A DNA stretch of 64,000 bases from Albifimbria verrucaria (lineage: Eukaryota > Ascomycota > Sordariomycetes > Hypocreales > Stachybotryaceae), in NCBI GenBank assembly GCA_020081605.1, contig JAHREC010000013.1, positions 6,882,001-6,946,000 on the forward strand, written 5' to 3'. Made by a program: the position numbers and the translations under genes. The notes under the pieces are model-generated. The model made no database searches. It worked only from the letters and a program-made list of their open reading frames with translations, and was not told the origin of the DNA. Below, piece after piece: positions 1 to 11,020 of the stretch (position 1 is the first letter of the stretch; every line of letters starts with the position of its first letter).

Positions 1-2036
1 AAAACTGCGTCCAATCGCTGTATGCTGGCAGCAAACCTGTCATTCAACATTAAAAGCTCTTTGGCCATGCCGGAATATTGTGCTCCCTGGCCTGTGAAGA
101 TAAAGGCAAGCGATAAAGGGTCTATCTGCATCGGCTCATCGGTAGAAGTTGGATTCTCTAGTCTGATCGATGGCGATCCTTCTGACTCGGTCTCAGCCAA
201 CAAGAAGCTTCTAAATTTGAAGTTTTCTTGTTGTCGAGCTAAAGTGAAAGCAAGCTTTCCAAGGTTGTTTTGCTCACAGGTTTTGACATGTTCCATAAGC
301 TGCCTTCGACGCATCACCAGCGACTCTAGGGACGCAGCGCTATATGGTAGCACAAATAGCTGCTTAGTGTAAGCATCTACAACAGGCTCTTCCAAAATAG
401 ATAGACTGGGTCTTCCAAGATAACACTCCGGGGCCTCAACAATTAAATGTGCATTTGCGCCTCCGTATCCAAATGAGTTGATACTGGCTCGTCGAATGGA
501 CCGGGGCCAGGTCTGTGGTTTGGTAAGCACCTGTATGTGACGCGATTTTGTGTCGACTAGCAAACTACAGTCAGAAAGATTTTCAAGTAAGTGCATGATG
601 TGAGGCCTTACGTAGTGGATTCAAGTTTTTCACACCATAAGTAGACGGTATGTAGTCTTTGTTGAGTGCCAGTGTGACTTTCAACAACGACGTGAGACCG
701 CTTGCTGCTTCACTATGCCCGAAAGTTGGTTTGACCTTGGATTTATAGCATTAGATATCTGCAGAATTAAGTAAACTACTTATGCCTTGAGGTTCTTGCG
801 TAAATTGAATTAATAACTCACCGATCCTATCATCAAAGGAGCTGCTTCTCTGTGTTGGAAACAGTTGCTGAGGGCCTCCACCTCCACAGGGTCTCCCACT
901 CGAGTTCCGGTCCCATGGCATTCCACATAATCGGTCTCTGATGGATCGAGGCTTGCGCTTTTGTATGCTTTGAGAATCACTTCCTGTTGAAATTCCGCGC
1001 TTGGGAGCGCAATCCCAGAGGTTCGGCCATTCCTATGAATATTTCAGTTCCAGTAAAGCCTGTTTGATGGCAGTAAGACCCACGCGTTAGTAGCCGAGCC
1101 ACGTATGATAGCCCAGATCTTATCGCCATTCTGTTTCGCAACTGACAGCCGCTTTAGGTAAACAGCATTAACTGCCTCAGCGCGGCCGTAACCATCAGCT
1201 GATTCATCAAACGTATGGCATGCTGAAGTTGGTGAGAGGACTCCAGCCTTCGCGGTTCCTATATGCTGCTCGATGCTTGTAATTAGATTTGCGCCTGCAA
1301 CGACTGCACTATCGCACTCTCCGCAATTTAAGGCTTGTATTGCGGCGTGGAGGCAGTACAGAGAAGATGAGCAGGCAGTATCTAAGGTGAAACTGTTGAT
1401 TGTCAACACAACTGATTCGCATACCGACAACGATTCCAGTAACTATTAAACTAACCTTGGTCCATGGAGGTTGAATACATGACTTATCCTGTTCGACAAA
1501 ATAGCCGTTCCCGTGCCAGTGGCGTTGTATCGATGTGCACAGTCAGGATCCCTCGCTTGCGTCGTCTGGTAGTCAACGGTAAAATTCGCCACATACGCAG
1601 CAGTATTGGAACCAGAAATCTCTCGCATAGAAGATCCAGCATGTTGTAAGCATTCATAGACTACCTCTAGAAGATTTCTCTGCTGGGGTCCATGTACGTC
1701 GACTCAAGATTGCTGATGTTGAAGAAACTATTATCGAATTGACGAACATCGCCTTGAAGAAAGTAGCCGCCCTTCGAGTTGATGGATCCATCGCGTTTAC
1801 CATTCGGATGGTAGAAGCCATCAATGTTGAAACACTCCGGTGGTATCGCGCCTTGAGCTGTTTTTCTTCCATTAGGAAGTTCCACAACTGGGACGGCGAG
1901 CGAACACCCCCAGGGAGGCGGCATGCTAAGCGAGATATTGATCAGCTATGTCTTCACACAAAGACGTGAACTTGATTGTAAGAAGAAGTGTCAGCGAGAA
2001 GTAGTTACCCATTCCCACAATGCATACAGGATCCAT
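1..2036 (-). CDS. Highly reducing polyketide synthase, N-terminal part (KS and start of AT), cut by the window edge
   Basis: The gene starts at 2036 (MDPVCIVGMACRLPGG after splicing) and runs off position 1. Likely introns are 2008-1926, 1455-1393, 1083-1033, 821-736 and 611-557, all GT-AG. Joining them gives a continuous ketosynthase: FNIDGFYHP, the active-site DTACSSS near 1375, ECHGTGT with the first catalytic His near 910, and GHSEAASG with the second near 710. After it come NSFGYGGANAH and the acyltransferase start FTGQGAQYSGMA near 90. FNIDGFYHP and GYFLQ.DVRQFDN are typical of fungal reducing PKSs, which iteratively build and reduce a polyketide chain. Two one-base deletions break the frame, at the T run 1861-1865 and the G run 1685-1688; protein similarity continues across both. 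The dehydratase, methyltransferase, ER, KR and ACP domains would lie left of the window and are not seen. It is the first of three minus-strand biosynthetic genes in a row. Confidence 0.93.
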
Positions 2037-3403
2037 TGCAGCGGCATGGAGGGTGTTGCCACACCCTGTCCATTCTCGTCTACATCGTCTGAAAGGAATG
2101 ATGAGTACGGAGTATGTTCCTTGGTATCGCCTAACATTTTGTCGCTCTTTCTAATGGCCAGAAACCTAGAGGTCTCTTGCGAAGACGTATTGTGGAACAG
2201 CGATTAAACAAAAGGGTTGGATACACTTATTGTTTGTGTCTCTTCAGGGTCACAATACATGCATATGAGGCAGAGACTCTGATCAACCCTAATATGGGTA
2301 CGTATTCGTCGTGTCACACAGGATTCACCTAACCATCAAATTACATGCGAAGTGAGTTCAAAGCACAATGCCGGACCGTCTAAGATGTCGCCCATTCCTA
2401 GATAACCCCTACAAGAAAAGGCTAGACGGCGATGGCATGCTCCATTGTTAACCCTTGTCTTATCTCCGACTTTGCCACTTCTGTCACCCGGGAAGAGGCT
2501 GTCATTCTCTCGGCGGGCATGCTGAATGCATAAACAACAATGGCAGCTATGCCTACGTGCCGAAGTACCGTATGCGAGCGCATCGAAGACAAGCACCACC
2601 ATGATCTCATCAGCACAAGGCAGTTTTCACTCTTACTATCTGGTTCCGGGTTTCCAGGGCTGCATACCGGGGAGGATGGTGTGGGCGCATACAGAGGGCT
2701 CCAATGACGCTACCAAGCTGCATTACTCCCTGTTATGTCAACAGTTCCTCCGCTGACTGCTACTGCAGCGGAGGAATTACTACTTTGAGCGGAGGTTCCA
2801 ATCCTCTTGCAACCTAAAGACGTACCAGAAAGGGTTCATAGCTTCATGGGACGTCGGCTCTAAGTCTTTACACGAGTCGATTGCATCTATGGGATTGACC
2901 AGGCGCTGTGTCTTTTCCGCACAATCTGGTACAAAGAATATCGTTATGATTTCTCCAAGCGAGTCTCATATACAAGGACTGAATGGAGAAAGAACTGCAT
3001 ATACTACCCATCTTTGGTGTGCGAATTTTAAGAGCCAGAAGTGGCAACCTGTACCATAATCATTCATTGCTCAGCTGAGCGGCTGCTCAAAAGCTGTTCA
3101 ATTTCACTTAATGACAGGTCGCGTGTTTCCCCATGGTGAGCGTAACGCATTGGTCATATTACTGAGACCTTGCCTAAAACCCTTACGATTGTGAGGTCCG
3201 ATTTCCCCACTGCCCTCATATCAAGACAACTGCAATGTTGATCCTAATTCAAGCAGTAAACTTGAGGCGAGCGAGGAAACTCGCCGCAATGAGGTGAGGT
3301 TAGAAAAGATGCTAGACAGCGTTATGCTACGGCCCCATTCAACTCACATAATTCTCAGCTAAGACTTAATCCATATTCTGCTGTAGTGAGATTCTCAGAA
3401 TAG
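2037..3403. other. Intergenic, no supported gene
   Basis: This stretch lies between the PKS start and the cupin gene stop. It should hold the PKS promoter. Short open frames of 76-94 codons occur on both strands, but none has a recognisable motif, signal peptide or plausible intron structure. Confidence 0.5.
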
Positions 3404-4083
3404 CTAGTAGCCGCCGCGGCCTTCGTAGTACTGACCCAGCTGTGCAAGGGAAGGCCCAAGTTTCTCTCCCTTCACTATCACATCCTCACATCCAAGCTGA
3501 ATATATAGCATCCGACCAGGAAGCGTGCCATTCCCTGTGATGTTACGCCAAATGTGATTAGTAGCCCTCTGCACGAGAAAGTCACTCTGTCGCATGACAC
3601 GTTTCTCTCCCGAATCCAATTCGATCTCGAAGACCCCTTCAAGTACAACAGCGTAGCCCAGTGTGATAGATCGATGCAATGGCGATTCAACACCTGGTCC
3701 GAAGTCAATCATACGGACTACACTTCCATTCTGGTAATGAAGCGGTGGCTGAGATATCGGTGTCAAAGATGCGTAACACTGCTGGGGTCGTGGGCTAGGT
3801 ACCTCATTCTCCTTGGCCTCTTTAATATCAGCGCCGCCCTCCAAGTTCACTGGCGTCGCTGATGTCGAATACAGAATATTAGCAATAGCGAATTGCTCTC
3901 CCATGACACGTTTGTGGTCTCCAGTGTCAACGTGCAGGAACACAGACTTGCCTTCTTCGTTGTGGCCAGTGATGTGTCTCAATGACTTGGGCAGACCAGG
4001 TCCAGGAAGCTGTCGTCAAAAACATAACCAATTCCGGACTTGTTCCAGTCCTTCGGGTAGTCATTAGGATTCTCGCTTGACAT
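3404..4083 (-). CDS. Cupin-domain protein of the biosynthetic cluster
   Basis: About 226 residues. The start at 4083 (MSSENPNDYPKDWNKSG) is separated from the rest by a one-base deletion in the CC at 3996-3997; the body from LPKSLRHITGHNEEGKSVF onward is open to the stop. The C-terminal half has a cupin barrel pattern: MIDFGPGVESPLHRSITL, then GYAVVLEGVFEIELDSGE, then RQSDFLVQRATNHIWRN, with His residues at the usual metal-binding positions. Small cupins of this kind recur beside highly reducing PKSs in clusters that make salicylaldehyde-type products (flavoglaucin, trichoxide, sordarial types), where they act together with SDR partners during aromatisation. That role here is inference from context. 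The gene is on the PKS strand, about 1.4 kb downstream of the PKS start codon side. No signal peptide is seen, so it is probably cytosolic. Confidence 0.85.
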
Positions 4084-5043
4084 GATGGCACTAAGAAGAC
4101 TGGTTGGTAAGACGGTGTATTTTGCCGATAGCTAAAGATGATAATGGTTGTTTGGGAGGATGGTTTCAGCTCACATGAGAACGCGATTTATGGGTCGGAG
4201 ACAACTTCATCTAGACTCCACCCCCACTTACGGGTTCCTCTTAGAGCTCAGGGAATAATAAGCATTGCGTATGTCTTTTCGTCTTCGCACAGTTGTTTGT
4301 TTGCCTGATCTGGCTTCGTCCGGTAATCCGCCTGCTCGTCCCGTGTTATAACTCGCTAGCGTGGCATTCGGTGCTGAGAGTGAAGCCGTCACTATGAGAT
4401 TACGGCTGAAGCGCCCTGATCCTGGGTTTGGTCTACAATGACTGTCAGCCAGTATTGGTGCCGTTTCCAAGAGTTATGAGATCGACGGTGGGGAAAGGGG
4501 CGAAAATGCATATGTCTTCCCCGTTGGTTTGGTGGGGTAGAGACGCAAGTCCTATCACACGGTGGGTGGTATGCATTGAGACCCCTCTTACAACAAGCCT
4601 TGTCCTTGATATTATATGCCTGGGGAGGAACATGTATGCAAACGCGTCTAGTGATCAAGGATTAGCGAGATGGGTGGCACACCCTGAAGAAATCAAGATG
4701 CACAGGCATACACCATATAGCCCCAATGTAGCTTGGGTCTTCAGGCTTCAGCCCTTGACGTCAGGTTCTACCTCGTGGCGTGGGGTATGGTCATTTTACT
4801 CAGTAGCTACGGTTCAATGCTTTTCATAATCAAAACCTGCAGGATCGGGCTCATAACAACTCATAGATCGGAACATCTCTAGTGTGCATGGAAGAAATCT
4901 CACCAGTATTTGACATCAGTGGTCTTAGTTCACGTTACTACCTATACATGCCAGGTTGTGCTTGTCATTTTTTGTAGAATGCTTGTCAAGGGGCCTCTAA
5001 ACGTCTATGTTGCTATCTATAGGTCTAGTTCAGATAGCAAGTG
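4084..5043. other. Intergenic, no supported gene
   Basis: This lies between the cupin start and the prenyltransferase stop. A 133-codon open frame on the plus strand (4428-4829) is matched by overlapping minus-strand frames and shows no family motif. I read the stretch as the cupin promoter and the prenyltransferase 3' region. Confidence 0.5.
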
Positions 5044-6469
5044 TTACTGACTGGTCCCAAAGTGTCTCTCCCGAATTTTGGTAGAGTAGTACACTGTAAC
5101 ATATGCTCCTGATTCTTTCGAGTACGCGAAGGATACCCATGAATGAGTGCCTTTATCAGACAGAGTATGGTGTTCGGGGCTAAATTGAAACTCAGAAATT
5201 TGGACATAAAATAGGTCCATGAGGACAAGTACTTACAATGTGTTAGCCAATCGGCTCTTGTACGATCTTGCGAGCTCGTGATCACCGCTTTTGCTGAACC
5301 AACCCGAAAGAGCTTCGGAAAGCTGTGCATCTTTTTGCTGACTGTTAACTACGGGAATATAGATCTTGGGACTTGGGGCCGCAGAACCGCGTCTCATCTC
5401 GTAACCATACACACAATGAGGCAGCTGGTGCAGCACTTCTAAGTCATCGTATAATTCCCGGTCTTCGTCTTTGCTGCGTTCAACCCGAAAAGTGCGCCCC
5501 ATAGCTCGCTAAGGGCTTGTAAACCAGCATCTATCACATCACCCTTGAGCCTCCCGTCAAGAGTGTAGACAGCCTTGGCGGCACGTAGACATCTCGCAGT
5601 GCTTTCAATATATACCTTGATGCGTGCGTCATCCGATGCCACACAATCAATAGCAACCATTGTGACAGCAGGACTATTATCCTTATACACTGGGAATAAT
5701 AAGAATTCCTTCCCAGATGGGAAAGAGGTGAGAAAGTCATCAAGCACCTCAATGCATGCGTCGTATGCACCCCGACTACCAGGCCATGACTTAATGGTAC
5801 TGAACGCAAGGTCTTTCGGTGAAATTCCCTGTCGTACTGACATGAGCGCAGGTATGAAGTATGCCTTTGCCATAACATCTCCGCCCTCCAGGTCAAAGGC
5901 AACCCAAGCTCTTGTCAATGGTGCGTTTGGTGGTATCAAAGAACTGAGTTCCTTGAACGTGTTGTTGGGGAGGAAGAGGAGTTTCACAATGTGCTCGAAC
6001 AAGCTCAGGTCAATGTTCTGGATCTCATCAGCCATGCCTCTCAGCAGGGTCTTGGTCGCTTCTTGATTAAAGGGATCTTTTTCTGTTCCTGCATCGAAAC
6101 CTGTGGCCTCAATGGTGAAGCGAACAGTCTGCTTTTTGAGAATTGTTTCCAATTGAGGCTGAATTCACATATAGAACCATCCCGGACAAGAATTGACTTG
6201 AAACGAGGTTCCTTGCCATGATGGAAACGAGGGCCGAGCGCAGGGATTATCCACCGTTGATACCAACGCAAATGCGCAAGTTGTTGCTCTTGACTGTACT
6301 TGCAATCCAATAACAAACGAAATAATGATGGTGCCGTGGTACCCCACCAGAATACTTGATCGAGATCATTGGAATCGATATTATTTGAGACACTTTCGAG
6401 CGGCGACGGGCTTTCAGGCGCCTGTTCTGAATCTGGTCGAGAGTTGTCCATTGTCATTGTGTCGATCAT
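5044..6469 (-). CDS. DMATS-type aromatic prenyltransferase
   Basis: About 447 residues, the usual length for fungal tryptophan-dimethylallyltransferase-fold (ABBA) enzymes, which move a prenyl group from DMAPP to an aromatic ring. Visible family marks are WWGTTAPSLFRLLL near the N-terminus, ALGP and CEFSLNWKQF (the Glu matches the conserved acid), then AWVAFDLEGGDVMAKAYFIP and VAIDCVASDDARIKVYIES, where the Arg and Lys rows bind diphosphate. Near the end are PSPKIYIPV and a last exon reading WVSFAYSKESGAYVTVYY. An intron of about 86 nt (5236-5151) precedes that exon; the joint is off by one base, so a further indel is likely. One-base deletions lie in the T run 6133-6137 and at 5470-5472. It shares the strand with the PKS and cupin and is divergent from FAD monooxygenase 1. 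The substrate may be the PKS product rather than tryptophan; this is inference. Confidence 0.92.
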
Positions 6470-7433
6470 TGCCGCTTGGATGATTCTAAATCACTATCAA
6501 CAAAATGGTCGAGTCTCACAGTAACTTTTGATGGTTCTTTCATAAGATGATACACGACAGCATAGAATGGGCTGTTATACACTAGAGTTGGCTGACCACT
6601 GACCAAGCCCGATGAACATCTCCCCGTCATTACGAAGCATCGACAAAGCGATGCAGCACTGCACACTACGTTTTCTCTTGGACCATTCCCATTGCGTTCT
6701 AGGTTGGCACAAGAGCAAGCATCAGCAACGGATTAGCGAAACCTGTTGGTGGTTACAGCGAAGGATGTGGGAACGGGCCGATGCAACCCTAAGATGTACT
6801 CCAGTGTGCACCATTTATGTTGGTGTGCGTCAAGTTGATCACCTTCGAAGGTACTTCCCATGAATTGCATCCCAGGTAGCGACAAGTATCCCTTGAAACG
6901 AGATACGAATGCCTTGTTGCACAAAGCGATGTAACGGGGAACAATCAGCCTAAAGCCACACTATGGGAACTTTAGTCCTTATTGGATCTTGACTGATTGT
7001 TTCAGTCTATGATCAATCAATCGAAATCGGGCGCCTGCCGTGTAGCTCTGATTATGCCATAAAGGTTAGGTGGTAATGAAAAAAGTGCCAGTCTTCACCG
7101 GATCCCGCTCATCGAGGGAGTGTGACACCACTGGCAGCAAGCCTTGGGGATGACACTTGACAAGGCAGATTCGCACACATTGATTCAGGGGTTTGCACAC
7201 CATCACAGACCTCCAGTTTTGCACTATCAATGATATCCTGAAGCCAATAATTTATTGGCCCTTTCAGCGTCCCCACGGGCAGGTAGAATTGCAGAGTGAG
7301 TGAATGTGCAGATTGCAGTAAGATTTGTGGCGATTTGGTCCGCAGACCGAAGGCTGTACCTTGACAAGGGGTTTATTAGATGCAATTCAATTTCACACTT
7401 GTGCATCGGCAGGCTCTCGCAACAGGGTGCGCA
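6470..7433. promoter_or_regulatory. Divergent intergenic region between prenyltransferase and FAD monooxygenase 1
   Basis: This 0.96 kb gap lies between the start codons of two oppositely oriented cluster genes, so it should carry both promoters. I see no convincing gene and cannot name a transcription-factor site by eye. Confidence 0.55.
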
Positions 7434-8749
7434 ATGGCACAGCCCTCGTTTCGGGTCATTATCGTTGGTGGAGGACCAACAGGCCTGTCGTTGGCAAACC
7501 TGCTCAAAGCTGCCAATATCGATTTCCTCTTGTTAGAAAAGCACAAGTCAGTATTATCAGATATAGGCGCATCGATTGGCCTTTGGCCGCATTCGAGCCG
7601 TATATTGGCGCAACTCGGCTTGGAGGAGATTGCAGAGGAAAGCAATGTGTTAACTCACTCGAGAGGCTTGCTTGAGCATGATGGGACCCTAGTTGGCCAA
7701 TGGCCTAGTTTTGAATGGCTTATTCGCAAGTGAGTTAATTCATTGCTGCGACAATTTATGAGTGACAACAAGCGAATGCTGACGAGCCTGTTTAAGTCAT
7801 GGTTACCCGGTCATGTTTTTCTTAAGATCACGCCTGACGGAGATGTTGTACAACGCGCTTGGATCTTGCAAGTCCAAAATCGTGACGTCTTGTTCAATCC
7901 AGGATATCCATATGACTGAGACTGGCGTACTTTTGCGTCTTGGGGATGGGACTTCAATAGATGGGTCAATAGTCGTAGGTGCCGATGGAGTCCATAGCCA
8001 AGTCCGCGACATAAGTAAATAATGAACCCTCACTCCTGCATCATTCATGCCGGCTAATATGGCTCACAGTGCAACGATACGCAAAGGCGGATGGGGCAGA
8101 AATAGAGAATAAGCCCCCTCTGAACGTGTATATGTGTTTGTTTGGTGTTGCCTCAGAGATCCCTAATGTGGAGAAAGGTACCTTCTGGGAAACACGGGGT
8201 AGAGAGATAACGTCTCAGTTCGGCAACTTCGATGGGAAGGCCATGTTCGCATTCTACAGGCGATTGGCAACACCTAATAGCGACCGTAAAAGCTTCAACG
8301 CGGATGAGAAAGCACAGTTCTTCAATGACTTGGGTCATATTTATGTCTCACCTGGTTTGAAGATCAAGGACGTTCAGCAACACTGTACATGGACGCAACT
8401 GGTCCAGCAGTCTGAGGGACTAATCAAGAAATGGCATCACCAACGTATTGTGCTGTGTGGGGAGTCAGTTGTTCAAATGACTTCCTTCGCTGGTATGGGC
8501 TTCAATACTGCGCTGCAGTCTGCTGTTTTTCTTGTAAACGGGCTCCAAGCAATTCTTCGGTCCAGTTCGACACCTTCGTCATCCGACTTAGCAAGCTTAT
8601 TCACGGAGTATCAACGCACATGCTACAAAGAGACAAAAGAAGTGAGCACTCAGTCAGCTGCCTACATTAGGCTGAGATCTTGGAGCTCTTGGCCTATGGG
8701 TCTCGTGAATACTTATGTAGTTCCCTTATTTCTGGGGAAGAAAAGATGA
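7434..8749 (+). CDS. FAD-dependent monooxygenase 1 (PaxM/MAK1-like class)
   Basis: Three exons with introns 7730-7796 and 8015-8069 give an unbroken 397-residue protein. The start at 7434 (MAQPSFRVIIVGGG) places the FAD-binding GxGxxG at the N-terminus; an in-frame ATG at 7380 would add 18 residues. Further marks are GASIGLWPHSSRILAQLG, the DG motif GADGVHSQVR, and the second FAD motif LCGESVVQMTSFAGMGFN, where the usual GDS reads GES. Flavin monooxygenases of this class epoxidise or hydroxylate polyketide and terpenoid intermediates in fungal clusters. The protein ends at LFLGKKR and is shorter than many relatives (about 450 residues), so the hydrophobic tail is short. It is divergent from the prenyltransferase and is one of the few genes here with no frameshift. 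The exact substrate is unknown. Confidence 0.9.
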
Positions 8750-9577
8750 TAGAACAGATTGGGAAGAACATAGTTTCAAAGGGCCGTGTATTGAACTGCG
8801 TAACAACTGAGCTGAAACATGGTCAGATACCATGGGAACATGCCACAAGAGCCACTGGCTAAATGTCTGAGGGACAGCCGTAGGACAGTTTTTATACTAT
8901 CAGCAGCCTTCAGTTCTATGCTTCTATATATAAAATTTTGATGCATCTCTCCTCCTCTTGATATAAATAGTATACATTCGGTCATACGCCAGCTAGGTGC
9001 TAATTTCCTAAGTGACGGGACTAGGACGGCCGCATTGTGGAGTCTTTGATTCTAGAAAAGCCACAAGCGTCTCTGCGATGATACTGAAGCTATATCAAGT
9101 AAGGAGAAAGGAACTTAAGAAGGGAAGTAAAACATGAAACTAGACCAAAGTGAAGAACGATTGAGCTTGGCAGAGAGGTAGGTCAGACAGTCATGGTCAG
9201 ATGGAGGGACAACAAACAGGAAATTTAATATGGCATGCCGGCAGTTGATGGCAACTCTCCATAACAATAGCTTCAAGTATTAAATCATTCTGTGGCAGTC
9301 ATATCTATAGATATAAACAAAAACACACCCATCACGCTATCATATATTTACCCCTTTACGCTAACATAGAGTACGTACGTTTGACACTGGCTAATCGCTG
9401 CAGCATGGCATGGCATATGTAGGATGCCGAGAACAAGTTCATCCCTGTCATTTTCATTCATGTATGGGTCCCAAAACAATAACATTCATAAGTAGCGTAG
9501 CCACTAGCTGCAATTGCTTCATGACAGAGATGTGGCGACATCATCAGCAATAACAACATAGTTATCGCTCATATGGC
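8750..9577. other. Convergent intergenic region, no supported gene
   Basis: This separates the 3' ends of the two FAD monooxygenases, which face each other. The sequence is AT-rich, and nothing with coding character is seen on either strand. Confidence 0.55.
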
Positions 9578-11020
9578 TCACGCACCCCAGTGAACCCTGC
9601 GTTCAAGGTTCTTGATCGCTTCATCAACCATTCCTCGCCATTCATGCTTAAAAATCCGTTCGTACCGCTCCTTCGTGTCTCTCACCAGCCACTCGATGTC
9701 GTTGCTAATCTGCGCATCCTCCCACTTCTGCAGGATGCCCTGCCGCCGACTGCTCCAGACGACAAACTGAGCCCTTTCGCGCCGCACCGCATTATACGCC
9801 TCGAACACATTCCTTAGAACTTCGGGCTTCGAGACCCTCTACATGTGCCGTCACTTCTCAGAATTTCGGCGCCTCGCTCCAGTAGCGTTGCCAGGACGAG
9901 CCCGTCCTCGATGCCCATCCCCGCGCCTTGTCCGTTGTGAGGGCACATGGCATGCGCAGCATCTCCTGCCAACGCGACGAGGCCGAATGCAAAGCTGCGG
10001 AGCGGGTTATCAAGCGTGTCGAACATGGCCCACTGGTTCACCTCGTCCGGGAACAAGTCCACCAGCCCTCGGATGAGCGGTCCGAACTGGGAGAAGGCCA
10101 CAACAGCATCTTTCTTTGTTCCCTTAGCAGTATGGCTATCACCCCCAGCCCATTCCTTCGTCTGCACGAAGGCTGCTACGTTTAAGAACCGAAAGTTTGC
10201 CACTGGATACGTGACCATGCAGGCGCCAGGACCGTGCCACATGAACATCTTTCGTGCGTACTGTCCCATGACAGGCGATACCTGGTCCATGTCGAGCAAG
10301 CATCGCCACGCGACCTCGCCAGCAAAATGGGCCACTGCACTAGGTTCGTCCTCGCCAACAACCTCGCGGCGCACATATGATTTGACGCCGTCGCAGCCAA
10401 TGACTTGTCATATTGTCATGTTAGCTTAGCATCTCATGCTAAACATCATCTTCGGGGATAAGCCACATACCAGCATCTACAACAGCCTTCTCCCCATCAT
10501 GGAATTCCAGATAGACATTGTCTGCATTTGTCTGCTCTAGCTTCACGAGACGCTTTCCAAGCTTCAAACAGTGGTCTGGTATAAGCCCGGCCACGGCGTT
10601 CGCCACCTGAGCTCGTAAAAATGAGTTGGTCAGCAAATAGTCTTCTTGTATCTCTGAGTCGGCCAATTGGTCTACAGGTCGTTGACGAATATCCTCTCGC
10701 TGCGTGCCGTCCACCCAACGAACGCCTTGGCCCTGGATAGACATCCTCGCCAAGATATCGTATAGCTGAGCGTCCAAAGCTCTAAGACACTCCATGATGT
10801 TTCTTGCGAACCCGATCCCAGCCCCTATTTCATGGAACTCTGAGGCTTGCTCGTAGACTGTGACAGGGATATGGCGAGCGACAAGTCCTTTAGCAATACA
10901 TAGACCAACGATGCCGCCACCCACAATGGCCACCTCAAAAGAGGGTCGTTTGGCATTGCTATTCGCTACGATATCCTGTTCAATGCTTGCGCGGCCGTTG
11001 GGAGCGCCGCCTAGTGCCAT
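9578..11020 (-). CDS. FAD-dependent monooxygenase 2 (salicylate hydroxylase-like)
   Basis: About 458 residues from the ATG at 11020 (MALGGAPNGRAS); another in-frame ATG at 11143 would add 41 residues. One intron, 10470-10404, joins KAVVDA to VIGCDGVKSYVRREV. The FAD motif is FEVAIVGGGIVGLCIAKGL, the DG motif is GCDGVKSYVR, and the second FAD motif is LVALAGDAAHAMCPHNGQGAGMGIED. These match salicylate 1-monooxygenase-like enzymes, which hydroxylate (often with decarboxylation) a phenolic ring using NAD(P)H and oxygen. A one-base deletion in the C run 9835-9837 separates the last 80 residues (VFEAYNAVRRERAQFVVW). Placed next to a PKS and prenyltransferase, it could hydroxylate the aromatic product; this is inference. 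It could instead be a catabolic gene at the cluster border. Confidence 0.9.

Noticed and set aside
22..372. Plus-strand open frame of 116 codons at the left edge
   Set aside because: It is antisense to the PKS; the minus strand here encodes the clear KS-AT linker and acyltransferase start.
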